Below, one piece after another: positions 1 to 7,800 of a stretch of 30,000 bases of DNA. The position numbers and the translations under genes are program-made. Within the stretch, counting starts at the first letter, position 1, and the number at the start of each line of letters is the position of its first letter. Source of the DNA: Deinococcus taeanensis (GTDB lineage Bacteria; Deinococcota; Deinococci; Deinococcales; Deinococcaceae); the NCBI RefSeq assembly GCF_020229735.1, contig NZ_CP083455.1, positions 1 through 30,000 on the forward strand. Reading direction: 5' to 3'. Below the pieces are notes generated by a model. That model saw nothing but the letters and a program-made list of their open reading frames with translations. It made no database searches and was not told where the DNA came from.

Positions 1-479
1 GGGGTGGGCGGGGTGGCCTCGCCGCTCGTCCAGCCGACCCTGCCGTGCGTGCCGTCGCAGTAGGGTTTGTTGCTGCTGTGTCCGCAGCGGCACAGGGCGG
101 CGCGCACGTCCCGTCTCGGGCCGCCGGGCGTGTTGATCACGAGGTTCCCGGCGATCAGCAGCGGACCGTCGGCGGTGGGGGTGATGGTGGTGGGGTCCTG
201 GGGCATCTCGGGGGCTCCTCCGTCAAGAACGTAGTGCAGCGCGCCGGTGGGACAGGTGCGGATCACGGCGGCCAGATCGGCGGCCGGCGCGCCGCCTGCC
301 TGAATCCAGGGGCGTTCCTGCGGGCGGAACACGCCGGGCAGGCCGCGCACGCAGCTGGCGACGTGCAGGCAGCGCCGCGCGTCGTAGTACACGGTGATGC
401 CCTGGCCGGTATACGCCTTGCCCTGCGCGGGATCGGCGGAGCCCGGCAGGACCGGGCCGGGCGGGTCGGAGGCGGTCAT
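1..479 (-). CDS. Iron-sulfur protein, YjdI-type 4Fe-4S mono-cluster plus CDGSH domain (partial at left edge)
   Basis: Reading the minus strand from the ATG at 479 gives 159 residues with no stop before the window edge, so the C-terminus is missing. Residues 22-83 look like the divergent 4Fe-4S mono-cluster family (Fer4_19, as in E. coli YjdI), with Cys37, Cys43 and Cys76 and the RTCPTGALHY segment typical of that fold. Residues 130-145 carry the CDGSH 2Fe-2S signature CRCGHSSNKPYCDGTH, with ligands Cys130, Cys132, Cys141 and His145. Fusion of these two domains is a known arrangement, probably in small cytoplasmic electron-transfer or redox-sensing proteins; the partner is unknown. The start ATG overlaps the stop of the upstream regulator gene (ATGA, 476-479), so the two are co-transcribed and translationally coupled. 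No other start is needed. Confidence 0.85.
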   Translation of the reverse strand, partial: MTASDPPGPVLPGSADPAQGKAYTGQGITVYYDARRCLHVASCVRGLPGVFRPQERPWIQAGGAPAADLAAVIRTCPTGALHYVLDGGAPEMPQDPTTITPTADGPLLIAGNLVINTPGGPRRDVRAALCRCGHSSNKPYCDGTHGRVGWTSGEATPPT

Positions 480-1434
480 ACCTCAGTGTACGCGCGGCTG
501 TGCTCGGCGCAGCGCTCGGCGAGATGCGCGAATTCCCCGCGCAGTTCCGCCGGGTGATCCACCTGAAACGGGCAGTCCAGGCCCAGCAGGAACGCCGCGA
601 AGCCGCGCAGTGATTCACGGCGCGTGGTGAGTCGCGTGCCGCGGCCCTCGCCGGTCAGGTCGGTGCCCCAGGTGGACACCCGGCCGCGCAGGTTCTCTGG
701 CGGGCAGTCCAGCCACACGCTGATCTCATGGGGAGCCTGCGGCGCGCGCAGGGTGCTGCGCAGGTACGCGACCGCGTCGAAGTCTGCGGGCGGGCTGAAG
801 GTCCGGGCCTGCACCTCCAGGTTCCGGATGCGGTCCACGCGGAACGAGCGCCGGGCGCCGCGCAGATGGCAGTGCCCCACCGCGTACCAGCGGCCGTCCT
901 GATGCACCACGCGGTACATGTCTGCGTCCCGGGTGGTGGGCAGCGCGTCCGGCGCGGCGTACGTGAAGCGCACGGTGCAGCAGTGCCGCACGGCGCGCAG
1001 CAGCGCGGCGAGCAGCTGCGCGTCGGTGCCGACCACGGCCCCGCGTCGAACTGAACGCTGCTTTCAAGAGCCTGCATGTCGTCGCGCAGCGTGTGCGGCA
1101 GGGAACGGGTGAGTTTCGCGGCGGCGGCCTCCGCCGCGGGGGCCAGGGCGTGCAGGCCCAGGTGCCGCAGGGCGCGCAGGCCCAGCGCGGCGGCCAGCGC
1201 CTCGTCGGGCGTGAACATCAGGGGTGGCAGGCGGAAGCCGGGTTTCAGGCGGTACGCGCCGCCCACGCCGCGGCGTCCCTCGACGGGAATGCCGAGGTCC
1301 TGCAGCCGCGTGACGTACCGCTGCACGGTGCGGGGACTGACCTCCAGGCGGCGGGCGAGTTCCGCGCCGGTGACGCTCTCGCGGGCCTGCAGGAGTTCCA
1401 GCACCGTCAGGACGCGCATGGACGGGTCGTACAT
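476..1434 (-). pseudogene. YafY-like HTH/WYL-domain transcriptional regulator, broken by a one-base frameshift
   Basis: The 5' part (from ATG 1434) encodes a DeoR-like HTH_11 domain at residues 6-60 (SVTGAELARRLEVSPRTVQR) and the linker typical of YafY/WYL regulators, up to about residue 131. The frame then becomes meaningless. The expected WYL domain continues in another frame from about 1036 to 476 (e.g. DMYRVVHQDGRWYAVGHCHL and RSFRVDRIRNLEV). One missing base within 1036-1044, in a GGGGCC run on the minus strand, would restore one protein of about 319 residues. WYL regulators bind DNA with the N-terminal domain and sense a ligand or nucleic acid with WYL. The gene is preceded by a TACACT box 6 nt before the ATG and coupled by ATGA to the iron-sulfur gene, which it may regulate. 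Whether the break is real, a sequencing error or recoding cannot be told from the sequence. Confidence 0.8.
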
Positions 1435-1446
1435 GCTCCGAGTGTA
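1435..1446 (-). promoter_or_regulatory. Leaderless -10 box of the WYL regulator gene
   Basis: On the minus strand TACACT lies at 1446-1441, followed by 6 nt and the ATG at 1434. There is no Shine-Dalgarno sequence, so the transcript probably starts at or next to the start codon. No good -35 box is seen. Confidence 0.55.
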
Positions 1447-1466
1447 AACGCGAAAGGCGTCACGTT

Positions 1467-1515
1467 CTGACGGGAATCCGCATTACGCTACAGGCAGATT
1501 TAAAACCAGGAGGTT
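1467..1515 (+). promoter_or_regulatory. Possible promoter and ribosome binding site of the DinB gene
   Basis: A weak -35 (TCTGAC) is followed about 17 nt later by TACAGG as a possible -10, then an AGGAGG ribosome binding site near 1508-1513 before the ATG at 1521. The -10 match is poor, so only the ribosome binding site is secure. Confidence 0.35.
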
Positions 1516-1520
1516 CACGT

Positions 1521-2012
1521 ATGACCACCGTTCCCAGTGCTGCCGCCACCGCCCCCATCCTGTCCCTCGGTGACTTCCTCACCCACTGGCAGGGCCACCG
1601 CGCCCTCACCCGCCGCGTCATCGAGGCCTTTGCGGAAGACCAGCTGTTCACCTTCACCGCCGCGCCCCCCATGCGCCCTTTCGGGCCCATGGCCGTCGAG
1701 ATTCACCTCGTCAGCGCGATGACCCTGCACGCCATGCAGACCGGTGACTGGCCGGAACCCGACTGGACGGCCGGACCCCGCAGCCGGACCGAACTCCTGA
1801 ACGCCTGGGACGACCTCACGGCCCGCCTCGCGCACGACGGCCCCACCACCGACCCGGCCTTCTTCACCCGCACGCACGCCCTGCCCTGGGGAGAGATGCC
1901 CGGCTGGGTCGCCGCGATGTACAACATCGACAACGAAATTCACCACCGCGCTCAGGGGTACGTGTACCTGCGCGCCCTGGGCACCGAACCCCCCGCCTTC
2001 TACGAACGCTGA
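1521..2012 (+). CDS. DinB-family (DUF664/YfiT-like four-helix bundle) protein
   Basis: A 163-residue protein of the size usual for the DinB/YfiT superfamily, mostly helical, with the family's C-terminal block NEIHHRAQGYVYLRALG at 138-154. DinB-fold proteins bind a divalent metal through three His and include thiol-dependent transferases and many proteins of unknown role. Candidate ligands are His62 (EIHLVSAM) and His142. The position where the second His normally lies, four residues before His142, is Asn138, so metal binding may be altered. The ATG at 1521 has a strong AGGAGG Shine-Dalgarno 8 nt upstream, unlike the leaderless genes around it. It is divergent from the WYL regulator with an 86-bp spacer and is a plausible target of it. 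Deinococcus genomes carry many DinB paralogues, some linked to damage response; no such role can be read here. Confidence 0.8.
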   Translation: MTTVPSAAATAPILSLGDFLTHWQGHRALTRRVIEAFAEDQLFTFTAAPPMRPFGPMAVEIHLVSAMTLHAMQTGDWPEPDWTAGPRSRTELLNAWDDLTARLAHDGPTTDPAFFTRTHALPWGEMPGWVAAMYNIDNEIHHRAQGYVYLRALGTEPPAFYER

Positions 2013-2293
2013 GCCGCCTGCACCCTGCCTGGTCCGGCGGTCACCTGGCCGACGGGCGCGGCCGGGGGCCACCCTGCACCCCCCGACGACTGACCTGAAG
2101 GGCACCGGCCGCTCCCCCTGAAGGGGCCTGATGTGACACGTGCTGCCGCATGGGTCCGCCCCACCGCGCCGAGCGGCGCTCGGCCGCGCACCCAGGGTGT
2201 CTGGCCGCCGCCCCTGGACCTGCTGTTCTGCCTGCCAGGGAAGCGGCTGTCAGGCCGGCCCGTTCAGCAACCGCCCCGCTCACTGGAGGACGC
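2013..2293. other. Intergenic spacer with inverted repeats
   Basis: Together with 2381-2462 this is the longest stretch without a recognisable gene (about 450 bp between the two DinB genes). It contains short inverted repeats: CCCC-TGAA-GGGG at 2115-2126 and GCCGAGC-GGC-GCTCGGC at 2168-2184. I see no tRNA, terminator with a U-tract, repeat family or promoter of good quality. Long reading frames here on both strands have no recognisable protein and look like G+C-driven open frames. Confidence 0.5.
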
Positions 2294-2380
2294 ATGACCA
2301 CCACGCCCCGCCCCGTCCCGGCCCCGAAGCCTCCCCGCCCTCAGCGGCCTGCCGGCACCATCCGCTGCCAGCTGCCCTGA
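2294..2380 (+). CDS. Candidate 28-residue proline-rich small ORF
   Basis: The ATG at 2294 has a good Shine-Dalgarno (GGAGG 4 nt upstream) and opens a 28-codon frame, MTTTPRPVPAPKPP..., with 8 prolines and a single Cys near the end, closing with TGA at 2380. The stop lies inside a perfect hairpin, GCCCTGA-CCG-TCAGGGC at 2374-2390. The ribosome binding site is the main support. It could be a leader peptide for the DinB gene at 2463, a remnant of a longer gene, or chance. Proline-rich frames are common by chance in such G+C-rich DNA. Confidence 0.25.
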   Translation: MTTTPRPVPAPKPPRPQRPAGTIRCQLP

Positions 2381-2462
2381 CCGTCAGGGCTACCCAGACA
2401 CGCGACCTGGGCAAGCCCTGACGCCGCCCCAGGCCGATTCCACGCCCTCCGGAGACACACCC

Positions 2463-2972
2463 ATGCCTGACCTGACCCTGCTGCTTGGCGCCATTGAACG
2501 CAACGCCCGCGTAAATGACAGCCTGCTGGAGACCCTGGTGCCCGACGACCTGACCTTCACGGACGGCCGGGGCGGGTGGAGCCTCGCCCGGCACCTCAGC
2601 CACATGGCGGCCTTTCGCGGCGGGTGGCTGCTGAACATCGCCCCGGACTACGCGCGCGGCCTGCCGGAACGCACCGGCGGCCGCCACCTGTGGGAATGGG
2701 TGGCGGCCGACACCGCCGCGCTGCGCGACATGTTCCGCGCGGGGGACGACGCGGCCGTGCGGGCCGTGCAGGCCCACCGGGCGTCCGGCGAACCGTTCGC
2801 GGACCCCTGGAAGGAAGGCGCCTACCAGAGTGACCCCGCGCAGTTCCTGGTGCATATCATCGTGCACGACAGCCACCACCGCGGGCAGGTCATGAGTCTG
2901 CTGCGCCAGGGCGGGCGGTCCCCGGAGGCGATGGAACGCCTGGACGACCACTGGGCCATCTGGCGGGCGTAA
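2463..2972 (+). CDS. DinB-family protein with canonical metal-binding His motif
   Basis: A 169-residue DinB/YfiT-superfamily protein. The N-terminal helix pair carries WSLARHLSHMA (39-49), with His47 as likely first metal ligand. The C-terminal block VHDSHHRGQVMSLLRQGG (134-151) supplies His135 and His139 in the usual HxxxHRGQ arrangement, so the triad is complete, unlike in the paralogue upstream at 1521. Such proteins are small, cytosolic, often dimeric metal-binding bundles; the substrate is unknown. The ATG at 2463 has GGAG 8 nt upstream. It is followed after 30 bp by the DUF2089 gene, which has its own -10 box. Fold assignment is secure, function is not. Confidence 0.85.
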   Translation: MPDLTLLLGAIERNARVNDSLLETLVPDDLTFTDGRGGWSLARHLSHMAAFRGGWLLNIAPDYARGLPERTGGRHLWEWVAADTAALRDMFRAGDDAAVRAVQAHRASGEPFADPWKEGAYQSDPAQFLVHIIVHDSHHRGQVMSLLRQGGRSPEAMERLDDHWAIWRA

Positions 2973-2989
2973 GGGCCGCGTCCGGCGCC

Positions 2990-3002
2990 TACAGTGAAGG
3001 GC
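2990..3002 (+). promoter_or_regulatory. Leaderless -10 box of the DUF2089 gene
   Basis: TACAGT at 2990-2995 is followed by 7 nt and the ATG at 3003. This spacing fits transcription starting at the ATG and decides the start against the upstream GTG at 2994, which lies inside the -10 box. Confidence 0.55.
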
Positions 3003-3356
3003 ATGCGACCTCTGCCTCTGCCCTTCCCGGACGAGACCGAATCTCCCCTCGTGACCGAACTGCGCTTTCCCACAAGCGGCGTGACCGTGCGCGGCGTATT
3101 CGAACTGAACGAGTTCGCGGTGCTCACGCCGGAGAACCTGGAGTTCCTGCGGCTGTACATCCGCGTCCGCGGGAATCTCAAGGAGGTCGAGCGCGTGCTG
3201 GGCCTCAGTTACCCCACGGTGCGCGCGCGTTTCGACACCCTCCTGCGGGCCATCGGCTATGAACCCGAGCAGGCCGATCCGCAGGCCGAGGTGCTCGCCA
3301 GTCTGGAGCGCGGCGAGATCACCCCGGACGAAGCCGCGCGCAAACTCCGCCGCTAG
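3003..3356 (+). CDS. DUF2089-family protein lacking zinc-ribbon cysteines
   Basis: 117 residues from the ATG at 3003. The core ELNEFAVLTPENLEFLRLYI, then RGNLKEVERVLGLSYPTVRA, matches the helical HTH-like part of DUF2089 proteins. In most family members an N-terminal zinc ribbon (CPxCG type) precedes it. Here the matching segment reads LRFPTSGVTVRGVF, with Phe and Ser where cysteines would stand, and the protein has no Cys at all. The C-terminal tail GEITPDEAARKLRR resembles the SHOCT-like end often found in such proteins. Likely a small DNA- or protein-binding regulator; targets unknown. Its stop codon overlaps that of the convergent CsaA-like gene (CTAG at 3353-3356), so there is no room for a terminator between them. 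Confidence 0.75.
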   Translation: MRPLPLPFPDETESPLVTELRFPTSGVTVRGVFELNEFAVLTPENLEFLRLYIRVRGNLKEVERVLGLSYPTVRARFDTLLRAIGYEPEQADPQAEVLASLERGEITPDEAARKLRR

Positions 3357-3712
3357 AACACCTTGCTGCCGAGTTTCGCGGTGGCGGCGGGGGTGAGGAA
3401 GGTGGCTTCACCGCTGGGTGCGCCAGGGAACTGCACGCCCAGAATCAGCACCTCGGAGACGCTGTCGCCCACAGGACGAGGCTCGAAGTTCAGGACGCCC
3501 AGCACCTGCGCGCCCACGAGTTCCTCGGGGGTGTGCCCGGTGAAGCGCCCTACGCTGAGGCGCGTGCCGTACTTCCCGAAGTCCACGGTGAGGCGCCAGG
3601 CGGGTTTCGGGGTGCCGGGTGCCGGCTCGGCCCGCAGGACCCGGCCCAGGCGGATGTCGAGGCGGTCAAGCGTTTCGGCGGGAGTGACAGTGGGTTTGAG
3701 TTCAGTGCCCAT
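3353..3712 (-). CDS. CsaA-like tRNA-binding (OB-fold) domain protein
   Basis: 119 residues forming a single tRNA-binding OB domain of the CsaA/EMAP-II family. Recognisable blocks are LDIRLGRVLRAEPAPGTPKP (18-37), the strand RLTVDFGKYGTRLSVG, and TPEELVGAQVLGVLNFEPRPVGDS. CsaA proteins are dimers of about 110 residues that bind tRNA-like structures or act as export chaperones. The length fits a free-standing domain, not a piece of MetRS or PheRS. The frame is open further upstream, but ATG 3712 gives the family's normal length. The GNAT gene ends 23 bp upstream on the same strand, so the two may share a transcript; a CAGGCT box 5 nt before the ATG may be a weak promoter of its own. Confidence 0.8.
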   Translation of the reverse strand: MGTELKPTVTPAETLDRLDIRLGRVLRAEPAPGTPKPAWRLTVDFGKYGTRLSVGRFTGHTPEELVGAQVLGVLNFEPRPVGDSVSEVLILGVQFPGAPSGEATFLTPAATAKLGSKVF

Positions 3713-3735
3713 GCCCGAGCCTGCCACGGCGGCGT

Positions 3736-4248
3736 TCAGGGCAGGGCGCTCAGGTCTGACCAGCCCAGGCGGATTTCCCGCAGGGGTCCGTCGGTTTTCT
3801 CGCCGCATTCCACGCCGCCCTGGCGGGCGTACCAGTGGCGGGTGGGGTTGGTGTCCAGCACCCACAGGGCCATGCTGCGCGCGCCCCGTTCACGCAGGGC
3901 GGCCGTCACGGCGTGCAGGAGTGCGCGCCCGGTGCCACGACCCTGGGCGGCCTGCAGGCTGTACAGCGTGAAGAGTTCCGCGTCGAAGCCCGGGTGATCG
4001 CGCGGGGCGCCGGCCGAACTGAACGCGACCACCTGGCCGCTGTGCTCAGCCACCAGAACAACGTCCTGTTCCCTGGGAATGGAGGCCTTCCAGAACGCCT
4101 CGCGCTGCGCGCGGGTCTCCTCGCTGGTCATGCGGGTCAGGAAATCGTCCGGCATCAGGCCGGCGTACGTGGCGCGCCAGCTGAGTGTGTGCACGGCGGC
4201 AATGGCGGGCGCGTCGGCGGACGTGGCGGCGCGGATCACGGCGGGCAT
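3736..4248 (-). CDS. GNAT-family N-acetyltransferase
   Basis: 170 residues with GNAT organisation: N-terminal AAVHTLSWRATYAGLMPDDF (residues 17-36), seen in a subfamily of Deinococcus/Bacillus acetyltransferases; a central strand VVLVAEHSGQVVAFSSAG; and the acetyl-CoA pyrophosphate loop (motif A) AAQGRGTGRALLHAV with the Q/RxxGxG/A pattern. The C-terminal segment LWVLDTNPTRHWYARQGG is motif B with its usual Tyr. It should acetylate a small amine or protein amino group in the cytosol; the substrate cannot be named. A TATGCT box stands 6 nt before the ATG, directly after the terminator of the upstream crp-type gene, so it starts its own probably leaderless transcript. Confidence 0.85.
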   Translation of the reverse strand: MPAVIRAATSADAPAIAAVHTLSWRATYAGLMPDDFLTRMTSEETRAQREAFWKASIPREQDVVLVAEHSGQVVAFSSAGAPRDHPGFDAELFTLYSLQAAQGRGTGRALLHAVTAALRERGARSMALWVLDTNPTRHWYARQGGVECGEKTDGPLREIRLGWSDLSALP

Positions 4249-4260
4249 GCCCCGAGCATA
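4249..4260 (-). promoter_or_regulatory. Leaderless -10 box of the GNAT gene
   Basis: On the minus strand TATGCT (4260-4255) is followed by 6 nt and the ATG at 4248. It lies immediately downstream of the UUCG-capped terminator at 4287-4266. Confidence 0.55.
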
Positions 4261-4287
4261 GAAGAGCGCCGCCCCGAAGGGCGGCGC
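4261..4287 (-). terminator. Intrinsic terminator of the CRP/FNR gene
   Basis: A perfect 9-bp stem (GCGCCGCCC / GGGCGGCGC, 4266-4287) is closed by a TTCG tetraloop when read on the minus strand and followed by TCTTCT. It lies 17 bp beyond the stop codon of the CRP/FNR gene. Confidence 0.75.
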
Positions 4288-4304
4288 AGGTGCGGCGCGG
4301 CGGG

Positions 4305-5000
4305 TCAGGTGCCCTGTTCAACGAAGCGTTTCAGGGCGTCCATGCGCACGATGATGGGCGTGCGGGCGCGGACGATGGCGCCGTCCTGCTTGAGTTTGCC
4401 CAGGGAGTGACTGACCGTCTCGCGCGTGGCGCCGACCATCCGCGCGATGTCCTCCTGGTTGAGTTTCAGGTTCAGCTCCACGCCCTGGCTGTGGGGCCGG
4501 CCGAACTCGCGTGCCAGGCGGTACAGCAGGCTGGCGACCCGTTCAGGGGCACTGTACGCGCTGACCGTGGCGGTCCAGGCCTGCGCCTCGAAGAGGCGGG
4601 CGGCCATCAGGCGGATGAGTTTCATCGCGAGTTCCGGCTTGCTGCTGAGCAGTTTCTGCAGTTCCGCGCGCGGCAGGACGATGAGGGTGGTGCGTTCGAG
4701 CGCTTCGGCCTGGGTGGGGCGGCGTTCTTCGGGTTGCAGCAGCAGTTCACCGAAGGTGTCGTGCTGCCCGATCACGCCGAGAATAGCTTCCTTGCCGTTG
4801 GGAAAGAGCTTGCTGATCTTGACCAGACCGCTGCGTACGAAGTACAGGGCGTCCGCGGGGTCGTCCATGCGGTAGACGACCTCGCCGGGCTGGTAGGAGC
4901 GGTAGGGCGTGCTGGCCGCCACCTGCTCCAGTTCGGCAAGTTCAAGGTCGGCGAAGAGCTCCGTGCGCTTGAGATGCCAGACCAGGCTTGGGTAGTTCAT
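4305..5000 (-). CDS. CRP/FNR-family transcriptional regulator
   Basis: 231 residues, the usual length of the family. Residues 15-125 form the cyclic-nucleotide-binding beta-roll (YQPGEVVYRMDDPADALYFV, and FGELLL at 83-88). Residues 126-150 are the dimer helix and 165-220 the winged HTH, with recognition region LNQEDIARMVGATRETVS (180-197). The phosphate-binding loop reads ERRPTQAEA, where cAMP binders usually have R(S/T)A, so the ligand is uncertain. There are no FNR-type cysteines for an iron-sulfur cluster. I chose ATG 5000; an ATG five codons upstream (5015) is also possible. It is divergent from the acyl-CoA dehydrogenase with a 223-bp shared upstream region and could act there. Deinococcus has several CRP paralogues, including the damage-response regulator DdrI; I cannot say which this is. 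Confidence 0.88.
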   Translation of the reverse strand: MNYPSLVWHLKRTELFADLELAELEQVAASTPYRSYQPGEVVYRMDDPADALYFVRSGLVKISKLFPNGKEAILGVIGQHDTFGELLLQPEERRPTQAEALERTTLIVLPRAELQKLLSSKPELAMKLIRLMAARLFEAQAWTATVSAYSAPERVASLLYRLAREFGRPHSQGVELNLKLNQEDIARMVGATRETVSHSLGKLKQDGAIVRARTPIIVRMDALKRFVEQGT

Positions 5001-5072
5001 GATTCTTCCCACCATACCTGAAAAACACTGCTGTGGCCGCGTGCCGGGTGTGTTCCCCCTATCCGGACGGCA

Positions 5073-5086
5073 TGACCGTCTGGTCA
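5073..5086. promoter_or_regulatory. Palindromic operator resembling the Thermus FadR site
   Basis: TGACCGTCTGGTCA is an inverted repeat, TGACC-N4-GGTCA. As I recall, the TetR-family fatty-acid repressor FadR of Thermus thermophilus binds a TGACCG-N2-CGGTCA type palindrome; this site differs at one arm position. It lies between the CRP/FNR gene and the acyl-CoA dehydrogenase, 43 bp upstream of the likely -35 box of the latter. Binding is inferred from the motif and the neighbouring gene. Confidence 0.45.
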
Positions 5087-5128
5087 ACTGCGTGCTGGTG
5101 CGCGCCGGGCAATCGCAGCGTGGCACAC

Positions 5129-5157
5129 ATGACATTCGCACCGGAAGGATTTATACT
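5129..5157 (+). promoter_or_regulatory. Sigma-70-type promoter of the acyl-CoA dehydrogenase
   Basis: A -35 ATGACA (5129-5134) and a -10 TATACT (5152-5157) are separated by 17 bp, each matching consensus in five of six positions. Transcription would start near 5164, giving a leader of about 60 nt. Confidence 0.7.
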
Positions 5158-5183
5158 CAGTTCAACTAACAGTGCCGGGTGGC

Positions 5184-5217
5184 GTCCTCCTGCGGACGAA
5201 CCCCCCACAAGGAGGAC
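5184..5217 (+). promoter_or_regulatory. Leader hairpin covering the ribosome binding site
   Basis: GTCCTCCT at 5184-5191 is perfectly complementary to AGGAGGAC at 5210-5217, which is the Shine-Dalgarno sequence of the gene starting at 5224. The loop is 18 nt. Folding would hide the ribosome binding site. Confidence 0.5.
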
Positions 5218-5223
5218 ACACGA

Positions 5224-7059
<1,836 letters not shown>

Positions 7060-7075
7060 CCACCCGGCCCCAGGG

Positions 7076-7100
7076 AGCCCGCCTTGCGGTGGGCTTTTTT
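7076..7100 (+). terminator. Intrinsic terminator of the acyl-CoA dehydrogenase gene
   Basis: AGCCCGCC (7076-7083), loop TTGC and GGTGGGCT (7088-7095) form an 8-bp stem with one G-U pair, running into T7095-T7100. It starts 17 bp after the stop codon. Confidence 0.88.
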
Positions 7101-7227
7101 CCTGCCTGAAGTTGTACGCGCCGCTCCTCCGTTCTCAGGGGAGCGGGCCGGGCAGAGGGCGGAAGGCAGGTGAACGTGCGGCACATCCGGCAGCGCGCGA
7201 GCACAATGGGTGGTATATGTAGTTCTC

Positions 7228-7551
7228 ATGAAGAAACTGACGGTTGGCCTGCTCCTTCTCGCCTCTGTGACGCTGGCGTCCTGCGCCCCGAAATACACCG
7301 CGGCAACAGCCAAGCCCATCAATGAGATGAGCTGCGCGGAAATTAAGGACGAACTGGGCAAACTCGCCACCATCCGCACCCAGGCGCAGGACAAGAGCGG
7401 AGTCAGCAAGGAAAACATCCTGTTCGTCCTGTTCTTCTGGCCCGGCGCCGTCGTGAACGAAATGGACAACCGCGACGTGATCGCCAAGGTCGACGCCCGC
7501 TCCGCGGAACTCGTCAAGGCGCAGAGCGCCAAAGGCTGCCCCGCCAACTGA
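7228..7551 (+). CDS. Small lipoprotein of unknown function
   Basis: 107 residues starting [22 protein letters not shown]: a lysine-rich start, a hydrophobic stretch and a lipobox LASC with Cys at 19, so it should be lipidated and held at the membrane. The mature part has two more Cys ([13 protein letters not shown] and the C-terminal KGCPAN), which could form a disulfide. A second hydrophobic patch [22 protein letters not shown] lies near 70-90. Short lipoproteins with a similar CxEI...FWPG...R pattern occur in several bacteria without known function. There is no Shine-Dalgarno; a TATGTA box 6 nt before the ATG (or TATATG at 8 nt) suggests a leaderless start. A strong bidirectional terminator follows. 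Confidence 0.75.
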   Translation: MKKLTVGLLLLASVTLASCAPKYTAATAKPINEMSCAEIKDELGKLATIRTQAQDKSGVSKENILFVLFFWPGAVVNEMDNRDVIAKVDARSAELVKAQSAKGCPAN

Positions 7552-7565
7552 CCCCCGCAGAGGGA

Positions 7566-7596
7566 AAAGACCCACTCCAGTGCGGAGTGGGTCTTT
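7566..7596. terminator. Bidirectional intrinsic terminator
   Basis: A perfect 13-bp stem, AAAGACCCACTCC (7566-7578) with GGAGTGGGTCTTT (7584-7596) and a 5-nt loop, has A-rich and T-rich ends. It can stop the lipoprotein transcript on the plus strand and the tRNA-Ala transcript on the minus strand. Confidence 0.9.
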
Positions 7597-7602
7597 GTGT
7601 TC

Positions 7603-7678
<76 letters not shown>

Positions 7679-7787
7679 TGACGTTCCCAGCAGGGCTCAG
7701 GGAATGTAGCACCCGGCGGGCCTCGTGTAAACAACCGGCCGGCAGCGACAAGGTGCACGGATCCGGCGCGTCCCGCTCCATCCGCGC

Positions 7788-7800
7788 TACCCTGTCGGGT
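7788..7800 (+). promoter_or_regulatory. Leaderless -10 box of the RNA methyltransferase gene
   Basis: TACCCT at 7788-7793 stands 7 nt before the ATG at 7801, with no Shine-Dalgarno between. The spacing fixes the start at 7801 against the longer open frame. Confidence 0.5.
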
